Shown: positions 25,930-32,120 of the stretch, one piece after another
Layout of the letters: every line of letters begins with the position of its first letter
How positions within the stretch are numbered: the stretch's first letter is position 1
Assembly: GCA_002410925.1 (NCBI GenBank)
Contig: DHPR01000023.1
Span: 1 to 32,120, forward strand
From: UBA5359 sp002410925 [NCBI: bacterium UBP13_UBA5359]
GTDB lineage: Bacteria > UBP13 > UBA5359
Length of the DNA stretch: 32,120 nucleotides
Reading direction: 5' to 3'
Notes under the pieces: model-generated
The model's input: only the letters and a program-made list of their open reading frames with translations
Databases searched by the model: none
What the model was told of the DNA's origin: nothing
Made by a program: the position numbers and the translations under genes

Positions 25930-26005
25930 TCCTTCTCTGACTACTTTGGCGGTCCTTTTTTTGAATTGGGCAGAGAGCCGGCCGGTTTAGAGATGAGGGG
26001 TGCGC
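25922..26005 (+). pseudogene. Regulator scar: operator fused to the last codons of a deleted GntR-LacI gene
   Basis: Bases 25923-25988 repeat the 3' end of the intact regulator (28154-28220: ACCAATCCTTCTCTGACTAC, then GAATTGGGCAGAGAGC and GGCCGGTTT) with a few substitutions and one base change in length. Then a second jump goes to the bases around the stop codon (AGAGATGAG..TGCG). The joint is at ATATACCA, which is both the right arm of the operator and the codons for Glu-Tyr-Thr-Asn in the intact gene (28152-28161). So roughly 0.95 kb of a complete regulator copy was deleted between short direct repeats, and about 95 bp more nearer the end. Confidence 0.8.
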
Positions 26006-26053
26006 GAGTAAGCTCGTTAAATATAAATAATAAAGATAAGCGGAGGTGTCGTT

Positions 26054-26767
26054 ATGAAAAGAATTAATTCGGGTTTTACACTTACAGAGTTTCTGGTCGC
26101 TATTGCCATTACTGCTTTGCTGTCTGCCATACTTTTTCCGGTATTCAGCAGAGCCCGGGCTAAAGATCAACAGGCAGCCTGTGCAAGCAATCTCAAACAG
26201 ATATATAATGGCCTCATGATGTATGCCGCCGATTACGACGGCAATCTGCCGTTGGCGGACGCCAATCAGCAGGGCTACGGATGGGCATTGGCAATACTGC
26301 CCTATTCGACCGGTACCAAGCAGGGCAACGTCTTTCCGGCAGATGGTATCTTTACCTGCCCGGCCGCTGTTCTGCTGTTTCCGAGCCCTCCCAACCCTGA
26401 TCACTGGCGGTTGACTTACGGCTTCAATATTTATGTGGGCACGTATGGCGGCGGCTCCTTGATATCCGGAAACGTGCCTGCGGGGTTGCAGGCGGCGAAG
26501 GAGGGGCCGCATGCGGACAGGGTGGTGCTGTGCATGGATTCCTTACACCATAGTATTACCTGGCCCGGATCTGAAATTATCTGGTCCAATCCGAACTATA
26601 CCTATGCGCATAATGAGAATAAGGCGGCACGTACGGCGGAGGTCAACGTACTTTTTATCAACGGCAATGTAAGGCGTCTCAAATACCCGGAAGAGAAGGG
26701 CACTTGCATGATCGGGCCCTATCTGCGCACTGCCGGCCCGCATGTGTATGAAGAGTTTCCCCGTTAA
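26054..26767 (+). CDS. Pseudopilin under operator control (sister of the one at 28371)
   Basis: Gly7|Phe8-Thr-Leu-Thr-Glu12 is a prepilin peptidase site; the helix [19 protein letters not shown] departs a little from the usual pattern (Thr for Ile at +4, Phe for Leu after Glu). The body is nearly the same as the pseudopilin at 28371: [35 protein letters not shown] and [13 protein letters not shown]. Instead of H-X9-DG it has [23 protein letters not shown] at 26042-26046 supports the ATG. Its former partner gene, a large secreted protein, is reduced to a short start at 26804. This gene has stayed open, so it may still be used on its own. Confidence 0.88.
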   Translation: MKRINSGFTLTEFLVAIAITALLSAILFPVFSRARAKDQQAACASNLKQIYNGLMMYAADYDGNLPLADANQQGYGWALAILPYSTGTKQGNVFPADGIFTCPAAVLLFPSPPNPDHWRLTYGFNIYVGTYGGGSLISGNVPAGLQAAKEGPHADRVVLCMDSLHHSITWPGSEIIWSNPNYTYAHNENKAARTAEVNVLFINGNVRRLKYPEEKGTCMIGPYLRTAGPHVYEEFPR

Positions 26768-26803
26768 AACCCACTATATCGGTCGGCAAGGAGGCGTATG
26801 ATT

Positions 26804-26863
26804 ATGCGCTTGATAACTTGGCCGATTGCGGTGATACGGACTCTTGCAGCTAACCGAGAATGA
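26804..26863 (+). pseudogene. Relict first codons of a large secreted protein (sister of 29116)
   Basis: AAGGAGG and ATG are kept, as are the first codons: MRLITWPIAVIRTLAA here against MRLIALAIAAILAALC at 29116. A TGA at 26861-26863 ends the frame after 19 codons and nothing like the rest of the 978 aa protein follows. So the second gene of this duplicated module was deleted soon after its signal peptide. Confidence 0.7.
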
Positions 26864-26931
26864 CCGGAAAATATTCAGTGCGCAAGTCCGCGAATGCTGC
26901 TCAGGTTAATATCCGCTAACACAGATAGGGA

Positions 26932-26952
26932 GGGCGGGCCTGAGGCCCGCCC
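26932..26952. terminator. Strong GC hairpin, possible terminator
   Basis: GGGCGGGCC-TGA-GGCCCGCCC is a perfect 9 bp stem with a 3-base loop. A short U-rich stretch (GTTGTTTT) starts 4 bases later, weaker than a textbook intrinsic terminator. It follows the relict large-gene start, so it could end the transcript of the pseudopilin at 26054, or be a mobile GC-rich repeat. Confidence 0.45.
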
Positions 26953-26965
26953 GAGGTTGTTTTCA

Positions 26966-26977
26966 GACCATATGGTC
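26966..26977. repeat. 12 bp perfect palindrome GACCATATGGTC
   Basis: A complete self-complementary 12-mer 14 bp after the GC hairpin. It may be a binding site for a dimeric protein; no nearby promoter elements show what it would control. Confidence 0.4.
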
Positions 26978-27100
26978 GCCAATAATGCGTTTGCCTATCC
27001 GGGCGGCATGCATCAGGGATTGGGCGCAGGCGTTGCTAATCTTACGGGCTTTGCCGGCAGCAAGGCGATGGATTTCATCACCAGGGGGCAGGGGTTGTAG
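26972..27100 (+). pseudogene. Orphan protein remnant of unknown origin
   Basis: ATG 26972 opens 42 codons (MVANNAFAYPGGMHQGLGAG and on, to KAMDFITRGQGL) with the glycine-rich, well-mixed composition of a real protein, ended by TAG 27098. No ribosome site is visible. The frame remains open after the TAG (EFMLKFSRKRISS) into the next promoter. I do not recognise the family; it is probably a deletion remnant of a gene once present between the two modules. Confidence 0.35.
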
Positions 27101-27154
27101 GAGTTTATGTTGAAGTTCAGTAGAAAGCGGATTTCCTCCGGGCAATGCGGGCAT

Positions 27155-27202
27155 TTGATAAAAAACATGACAGCTCTATACTGGTACAATAAGATATATC
27201 AG
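27155..27202 (+). promoter_or_regulatory. Promoter with overlapping operator, copy 3 (autoregulated regulator)
   Basis: TTGATA at 27155-27160, 16 bp spacer, TATACT at 27177-27182. Dyad CTGGTACA-ATAAGA-TATATCAG at 27181-27202; two mismatches between the arms make it the weakest of the three. It stands 20 bp before the GTG start of the regulator and probably gives negative autoregulation. Weaker binding at its own gene than at copy 1 would be a common design for a repressor. Confidence 0.8.
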
Positions 27203-27222
27203 GTAGCGTGCGGGTGATATTT

Positions 27223-28320
27223 GTGAAAGAAAAACAGCATGTAATTTTAAATAACAAGATCAATCAAGAGAGTCCTGTTCCTGCTTTTTGGCAGATAAGC
27301 CAAACTATAACGGAAGCTATAAGGCTGGGTAATTATAAAAAGGGGGACAGGTTGCCGTCCGAGCGGCAGTTGTCCCTCTTCTTTAATGTTGCCAGGGGAA
27401 CCGTAAGGCATGCTCTGGAACATCTGGTTGCCGAAGGAATCCTGGTAAAGGAGGCCTCTCGGGGTGTATTTATCGGTGATGTATCCCCGGCCAACGCCAG
27501 GATGCACAAGATAGGTTTTGTAACCTGGCATATCAGGGGAGTGGAATTTCATCTGGCGACGCTGGAAATTCTGCGGGGAATAAATGATGCTCTGGAGCAA
27601 CAGGATTACAGTTTGGAGATGCTGACTGTAGATCCATTTATGCTGCCGAAGATAAAAGAGATCGTTTCCAGAAAAGGCTGGGAAGGCATAATTTTGGTAG
27701 GCCAGCAATTTTCGGATAGCACGATCAGGGAATTGAGCCGAGAAACGGTGCTGGTTTCCAGCCGCGCGGAGGCCGATTTCAAGGTGCTCATCGATTATCA
27801 GGATGCTGCATACCGGGTGACCGAGCATTTATTGGCATTGGGGCATCGTCAAATCGCCTTGATCAATGGAAAAAAAGAGCTGCCTGTGGTTGGAGCGATC
27901 TGCGCCGGCTATCACCGGGCTCTGGCGGAATACGGTGTTGCTGCGGACAGCCGCTTGATACGGTGCGACAGCTACGATCCCAAAGCAAGCTGGACATTTA
28001 CCAGGGATCTTCTGTCATCAAACAATCCCCCTACCGCCATAATTACAGGGGACGATTATATGGCTGTCGCCGCCTTGCAGGCCATGAAAGAGCTGGGAGT
28101 TGCTTGTCCCGACGATCTTTCACTGGCGTCATTCAATAATTTCAACTTTACGGAATATACCAATCCTTCTCTGACTACTTTTGCTGTCCCCTTTTCTGAA
28201 TTGGGCAGAGAGCTGGCCGGTTTGTTGAAAATGAGAATAACCGGAGAGGATGCTCAATCGGAAAAGATCCTGCGTGGCCGGCTGATTGTCAGGCAATCCA
28301 CGGCTGCGGCAAAGAGATGA
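27223..28320 (+). CDS. AraR-like transcription regulator (GntR DNA-binding + LacI effector domain)
   Basis: 365 aa. Residues about 21-85 are a GntR winged helix (ISQTITEAIRLGNYKKGDRL, PSERQLS, VARGTVRHALEHL as recognition region, and GVFIG at the wing). Residues about 96-355 are a LacI/GalR-type periplasmic-binding fold (KIGFVTW, GIILVGQQF, HLLALGHRQIALINGK, AIITGDDYMAVAAL, LIVRQSTAAAK). This order is that of AraR, a sugar-released repressor. GTG 27223 is chosen because GGGTG lies six bases upstream and the same GTG AAA GAA AAA occurs after operator copy 1. It has its own operator, and very likely controls the genes behind copies 1 and 2. The ligand is unknown. A pseudopilin follows after 50 bp. 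Confidence 0.9.
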   Translation: MKEKQHVILNNKINQESPVPAFWQISQTITEAIRLGNYKKGDRLPSERQLSLFFNVARGTVRHALEHLVAEGILVKEASRGVFIGDVSPANARMHKIGFVTWHIRGVEFHLATLEILRGINDALEQQDYSLEMLTVDPFMLPKIKEIVSRKGWEGIILVGQQFSDSTIRELSRETVLVSSRAEADFKVLIDYQDAAYRVTEHLLALGHRQIALINGKKELPVVGAICAGYHRALAEYGVAADSRLIRCDSYDPKASWTFTRDLLSSNNPPTAIITGDDYMAVAALQAMKELGVACPDDLSLASFNNFNFTEYTNPSLTTFAVPFSELGRELAGLLKMRITGEDAQSEKILRGRLIVRQSTAAAKR

Positions 28321-28370
28321 GAGATGCGTGAAAAGAGCCGTCAAATACCAATAAACAGGGGGGTGCGATT

Positions 28371-29081
28371 ATGAAAAGGAGAGCTTCAGGCTTTACTCTT
28401 ATAGAGCTCCTGGTTGTTATTGCCATTATCGCTTTGCTGTCTGCCATGCTTTTTCCGGCATTCAGCAGGGCCCGGGCCAAAGCCCAGCAGACAGCCTGCA
28501 CAAGCAATCTCAAACAGATATATAACGCTCTTATGATGTATGCCGCCGATTACGACGGCAATCTGCCGTTGTCGAACGCCAATCAGCAGGGCCATGGATG
28601 GGCATTGGCAATACTGCCCTATTCAGTCGGCACCAAGCAGGGCAACATCTTTCCGGCGGGCAGTATCTTTACCTGCCCGGCCGCTGTTTTGCAATATCCG
28701 AGCCCTCCCAACCCCGATCACTGGCGGTTGACTTACGGCTTCAATGTTTTCGTGGGCATGTACGATGGCGTTGGTGTAATGGGTAACAAGCCTGCGGGGC
28801 TGCAGGCGGCGGAGAACGGGCCGTATGCAGACAGGGTGGTGCTGTGCATGGATTCCTACCACCATAGCATTACCCATCCCTACTCTGAAATCACCTGGTC
28901 CAGCTTAAGCTATACTTATGCGCATAATGAGAATAAGGCGGCACGTACGGCGGGGGTCAATGTACTTTTTATCAACGGCAATGTAAGGCATCTCAAATAC
29001 CCGGAAGAGAAGTACACTTGCATGATCGGGCCCTACCTGCGCACTGCCGGCCCGCATATCTATGATGAGTTTCCCAATTAA
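28371..29081 (+). CDS. Pseudopilin of the regulator-pseudopilin-secreted protein module
   Basis: Gly7|Phe8-Thr-Leu-Ile-Glu12 signal with the canonical [20 protein letters not shown] helix. Body as in the copy at 26054, including [42 protein letters not shown] and [13 protein letters not shown]; the two are close paralogues with changes spread evenly. The canonical H-X9-DG is altered to an NG ending. The G-run at 28358-28363 acts as ribosome site. It lies between the AraR-like regulator (50 bp) and a large secreted protein (34 bp), so the three form a single operon under operator copy 3. Confidence 0.88.
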   Translation: MKRRASGFTLIELLVVIAIIALLSAMLFPAFSRARAKAQQTACTSNLKQIYNALMMYAADYDGNLPLSNANQQGHGWALAILPYSVGTKQGNIFPAGSIFTCPAAVLQYPSPPNPDHWRLTYGFNVFVGMYDGVGVMGNKPAGLQAAENGPYADRVVLCMDSYHHSITHPYSEITWSSLSYTYAHNENKAARTAGVNVLFINGNVRHLKYPEEKYTCMIGPYLRTAGPHIYDEFPN

Positions 29082-29115
29082 ATCTATTTTATCAATCAAC
29101 AAGGAGGTCTTGGGT

Positions 29116-32052
29116 ATGCGTTTGATAGCTCTGGCAATTGCAGCGATACTGGCGGCTCTCTGCCCGGCAGGCATCGCCCGGGGGCAGAATAATAATACGG
29201 TTGTTGTCGATGAGCCGTTGGGGGCAAGGTACAGCCTGGGCATGACGCTATGGCATATGGGCCATAACGTGGAGATGATCGCACGTTTTCACGATTATGT
29301 CCGGCAGGCCGGATTGGCCCCGGAAAAGTTGCTGCCGGTCGCTGATCTCAAACCGCCGGCGTCTGTGGTGCGGATACTGGTGGAGCCGGAATTGCTGGGC
29401 AATGAAAACCTCAACGGCTGGAAGGCAAACGGTGATTATATTGTTGCTCCCGGCGGTGACGGCGGGCCCACCACGGCTATCTCGCTCTTTGTGCCGCGGG
29501 CCGGGCTTTATCGGTTGTGGGTACAGTACCATGCTAGAGTCGGCGGGCGCGGGGTCACCTTTATGAAGATCTATCGCGCCGGGCAGGAAGAGCTCGGTCC
29601 TGTTTGCCAGCCGGATGAACTCTATGATATGCCGCCGGCCGTCACCGGGCCGGCCTGGAAGGATATGCTTGTCGACCTGCCGGCAGGCGAGCTGATCATC
29701 AAATTCGGTCCCGTCCTAAATGTATGGCACGGCAAAGGCAGCTATGATCAGCGCCAGGTGGATTGCCTTTATCTGACGGATGAGCTGTGGGCGGAGCCGC
29801 CGTCGGCCGATATTCGCAGGGCTATGAGAGAAGCGAAATCTCCCGTCGGTATTCAGTGGATAGTCAACGCGCCGCTGTCGCCGGCCGATATCGATACCTG
29901 GCGATGGTGGCAGGTGCGTCCTCTGTCCTGGGAGGAGGCCGGGGCCAATCCGCGGCTCTTTGATCTGAGCCGCCGCTTCTGGCAGGAGACCGTCGACAAG
30001 CTGTCTTTGCAGGAATACGAGGAGAAGGATAAGCCCGATTACCGTCTTCCGGAGCGGCAGGTGATTTACAACGATACCTGGAATATGGTGGCCAATCTCG
30101 TAAGAGCACGGAGGCAGATCGAGACTCTCAATGCCGATATCAGCCGCAGGGAGCTCGGCTATCGGTATGTCTGGCACGATGTGGCCGGTAATATCGACGG
30201 TCTGCGTGCCGATACTCGGTATGACAAAGACGGGCCTTATGCCCGATACGGCGGTTGGTTCCGTTGGTCCCATGCCGGCGGGTGTCTCTATGCCTCATAC
30301 GGTGCGTCTCGGGGCACGGTAACGACCTGGGTGCCGGTAGCCGAGCCGGGAACGTATACCGTATGGGTGCTTTCCAACCCGGTGAACCTGAGCTATACCG
30401 CGCCGTGGTACGGCAAAGTCAGCGTCGATGGTGTGGAGCAGTTCACTTATCATCATGCCGGAAAGATCTCCGCGGTGTGGATGAAGATGGGCGAAGCAGT
30501 CGTACAGAAGCCCGGCCGGGTGCAGGTGGACTTTATTCTGGATGGAGCCGGCTCGGGAGGGACCGACCGGCGTATCTATACCCTCTTTTTGGTAAACGAT
30601 GCGACGATTCTTCCCAACGGCACCGTGCGTCCGCCGTGGACAATGGATATGTACCGCCGGCGGGCAGCCGCCGCCGGCGCTCAGGACAAAGATAAATTGT
30701 TGCTTTGGCTGAGCGAGGATCCCTATCGTCCTCTTTCCCAGGAAGTTTGGGCAGATCGCACCTCTGCCGGGGACAGCTGGCCTCATGAGCCGATCAGGGG
30801 TACCGTGCGGGCCAAAGAGATGTTGATGGCACGTGATACACAGGCCGCCGTGCAGGTCGGCCTGCGTAATCTGACGGACAAACCTCTTCTTCTGGAGGTG
30901 CAACCCGGCCCGCTGCGCGGAAAGGGAGGCGTCTTTCGCGGGGCCGTCACCTGGCGGACGGAAGCCTTTGTGCCTTATGGTGCGGACAGGCAGCAGTGGA
31001 CGCCGTTTTTTCTCATGCGCAGACCGAATATCACCGTTCCGCCGTTGAATGTGGCCGGGGTATGGCTTACCGTGGATACCCGGCAGGTGCCCCCCGGAGA
31101 TTACGAGGTCGCAGTGATCTTCCGCGGCCGCGGCATACCGGCATATACCGTTATGCTCAAGGTGCGTATCTCTGCCGTAAAACCGGAACCGAGGCAGCCC
31201 GTTTTAGTGAACGGCTGGACGCGGCCGCATGAAGGAGAGGCGTACCTGCGTGATTTCGTCGAGCATGGCATGAACGTCTGGTACGTTCACGCCGGCAGCC
31301 CGATGAGCAAGGCGGATATGCAGAAGTGGGGTATCCGTCAACTTCACTTGCATTGCGGCGGCATGCAGGGTATTCCCGAATGGCTGGCCAACCTCAAAAA
31401 ACTGGGTTTGAAGTATGACGATTATTTTATAGGCATCAAAGACGAGCCGAACGCCGGTACGGAGGAAAAACTGAAGCCCTATCTGGAGATTGCCGAAGAG
31501 ATACGCAAAGCGGACCCAAAGGTGCGCATAAGTTTCAATCCTGCGGAAGAGGCTACATTGGCGACCTTTCAGATTCTTGATAAATATTGCGATTTCTGGC
31601 TGCCTTATACAAAGCATGTCTTTTCACCGTACTACGATAACCCGGCCAAACGAGCGCTTTATCATCCCAAGCCGTGGATGTGGTATACCACTCCCTGCTT
31701 ATGGGACAAGACTGCTCGCGATCCGGGCATTCGTCAGGTGCCGTCGCAACCGGGCAATTGTGTGGGAGTAGCCTTTTTTGCGCTTAATTACCCTTGGCGT
31801 GATCAGTGGGACACCGGCTACGAGCACATTTCCGATGCTTCTACCATGGGGGCGGTTATCTCCCGCCATGGTCCGGTGGCCACGATCGTCTGGGAGCAGA
31901 TTCGCGAAGTTCTGCAGACCGCCAATCTGGCGATGATGGTACGGGAACGTCTGGGGGTCAGGACTTTTAACGAAGTAACCGATACCGATATGCAGAGATT
32001 GATCCGCGAAGGCACCTCGGCGGAACTGATACGCTGGCTGGAAACACATTAA
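29116..32052 (+). CDS. Large secreted protein with carbohydrate-binding-like sandwiches and a GH-like barrel
   Basis: 978 aa with a clear signal peptide (MRLIALAIAAILAALCPAGI, then ARG). The N-terminal half contains two beta-sandwich stretches that resemble carbohydrate-binding modules (LFVPRAGLYRLWVQYHA at about 125-142, and WVPVAEPGTYTVWVLSNP at about 405-422). A further beta-domain is at about 565-690 (VQVGLRNLTDKPLLLEV). The C-terminal part looks like a TIM barrel with YFIGIKDEPNAG (about 770-781), the same D/E-E-P motif as in the DUF4091 protein at 3059, but the DUF4091 tail is not evident. ATG 29116 has AAGGAGG at 29101-29107; the ATG at 29062 lies inside the pseudopilin. I do not recognise a named family; glycan hydrolysis is inferred. 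Confidence 0.78.
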   Translation: MRLIALAIAAILAALCPAGIARGQNNNTVVVDEPLGARYSLGMTLWHMGHNVEMIARFHDYVRQAGLAPEKLLPVADLKPPASVVRILVEPELLGNENLNGWKANGDYIVAPGGDGGPTTAISLFVPRAGLYRLWVQYHARVGGRGVTFMKIYRAGQEELGPVCQPDELYDMPPAVTGPAWKDMLVDLPAGELIIKFGPVLNVWHGKGSYDQRQVDCLYLTDELWAEPPSADIRRAMREAKSPVGIQWIVNAPLSPADIDTWRWWQVRPLSWEEAGANPRLFDLSRRFWQETVDKLSLQEYEEKDKPDYRLPERQVIYNDTWNMVANLVRARRQIETLNADISRRELGYRYVWHDVAGNIDGLRADTRYDKDGPYARYGGWFRWSHAGGCLYASYGASRGTVTTWVPVAEPGTYTVWVLSNPVNLSYTAPWYGKVSVDGVEQFTYHHAGKISAVWMKMGEAVVQKPGRVQVDFILDGAGSGGTDRRIYTLFLVNDATILPNGTVRPPWTMDMYRRRAAAAGAQDKDKLLLWLSEDPYRPLSQEVWADRTSAGDSWPHEPIRGTVRAKEMLMARDTQAAVQVGLRNLTDKPLLLEVQPGPLRGKGGVFRGAVTWRTEAFVPYGADRQQWTPFFLMRRPNITVPPLNVAGVWLTVDTRQVPPGDYEVAVIFRGRGIPAYTVMLKVRISAVKPEPRQPVLVNGWTRPHEGEAYLRDFVEHGMNVWYVHAGSPMSKADMQKWGIRQLHLHCGGMQGIPEWLANLKKLGLKYDDYFIGIKDEPNAGTEEKLKPYLEIAEEIRKADPKVRISFNPAEEATLATFQILDKYCDFWLPYTKHVFSPYYDNPAKRALYHPKPWMWYTTPCLWDKTARDPGIRQVPSQPGNCVGVAFFALNYPWRDQWDTGYEHISDASTMGAVISRHGPVATIVWEQIREVLQTANLAMMVRERLGVRTFNEVTDTDMQRLIREGTSAELIRWLETH

Positions 32053-32084
32053 AGATGATGATATAGGGAAAAGGGAAAGACAGT

Positions 32085-32120
32085 ATGAAAACACGTATTC
32101 AATACCAGCCGGATGCTCTG
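32085..32120 (+). CDS. Start of a further gene (partial)
   Basis: ATG 32085 opens 12 codons (MKTRIQYQPDAL) that run off the right edge. GGGAAAGA lies about eight bases upstream, and the previous stop is 32 bp away, so it may belong to the same operon. Too short to identify. Confidence 0.5.
   Translation, partial: MKTRIQYQPDAL

Noticed and set aside
25172-26512. 446-codon open frame on the minus strand
   Set aside because: It runs opposite to the end of the GH42-like gene, across operator copy 2, and opposite to the pseudopilin; its sequence has no family motif, and the + strand proteins explain the bases.
26972-27100. FAYPGG similarity to acetolactate synthase (FAYPGGA)
   Set aside because: Only six residues agree and the following residues do not match the ThDP enzyme; left as unknown.
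1-32120. CRISPR arrays, tRNA or rRNA genes, phage genes, antiphage systems
   Set aside because: I looked for regular spaced repeats, cloverleaf patterns and typical defence motifs and saw none.

Overview
The window looks like part of a carbohydrate-catabolism region from a bacterium of the Armatimonadota type; Lentisphaerota or Planctomycetota are the next best guesses. The main reason is five copies of the prepilin-like protein with a Gly|Phe-Thr-Leu-x-Glu start, an 'LFPVF..AR' helix end, a 'C..NLKQI' segment and an H-X9-D(G/N) style C-terminus. This family is hugely expanded in those phyla. Large secreted DUF4091/GH42-like proteins and AraR-type (GntR-LacI) regulators fit the same picture. 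Nearly all genes lie on the + strand with strong Shine-Dalgarno sites. GTG and TTG starts are common.

Layout. 1-2.2 kb: end of an unknown gene, a Gfo/Idh/MocA oxidoreductase and a PfkB-type kinase. 2.3-8.9 kb (AT-richer by eye): pseudopilin, secreted DUF4091 protein, sugar-binding lipoprotein without a visible permease, and an FAD-dependent oxidoreductase. 9-12.3 kb: a GH130-like protein and two cytosolic beta-propeller proteins. 12.3-13.27 kb is a graveyard: a relict propeller start, a broken IS1634-like transposase, and both ends of a deleted GntR/LacI regulator. 13.27-21.3 kb: a secreted GH42-like hydrolase, a tandem pseudopilin pair, a GH63-like (alpha/alpha)6 hydrolase, a 2-hydroxyacid dehydrogenase and a URO-D-family protein. 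One gene faces the other way, an amidohydrolase at 21.3-22.2 kb.

22.4-32.1 kb is the most interesting part. The same promoter-operator cassette occurs three times (22463, 25881, 27155). Each has TTGACA/TTGATA, a 16-17 bp spacer, TATACT, and a dyad CTGGTACA-N6-TGTACCAG (or a decayed version) covering the start of transcription. The third copy drives an AraR-like regulator, so autoregulation is likely. The first stands before a secreted GH42-like protein, and is still attached to what look like the first codons of the regulator. The second stands before a pseudopilin, and is joined to a deleted 3' end of the regulator. The unit 'operator-regulator-pseudopilin-large secreted protein' at 27.1-32.05 kb therefore has an eroded sister at 25.9-26.9 kb, in which the regulator and the large protein are scars while the pseudopilin and operator stay intact.

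How it may work together (inference). Secreted hydrolases and surface pseudopilins attack an external glycan, the lipoprotein captures a product, and cytosolic GH130/GH63-like enzymes split it. The two dehydrogenases, the FAD enzyme and the PfkB kinase would process the sugar, while one-ligand GntR-LacI repressors gate the loci. No tRNA, rRNA, CRISPR array or phage gene was seen.
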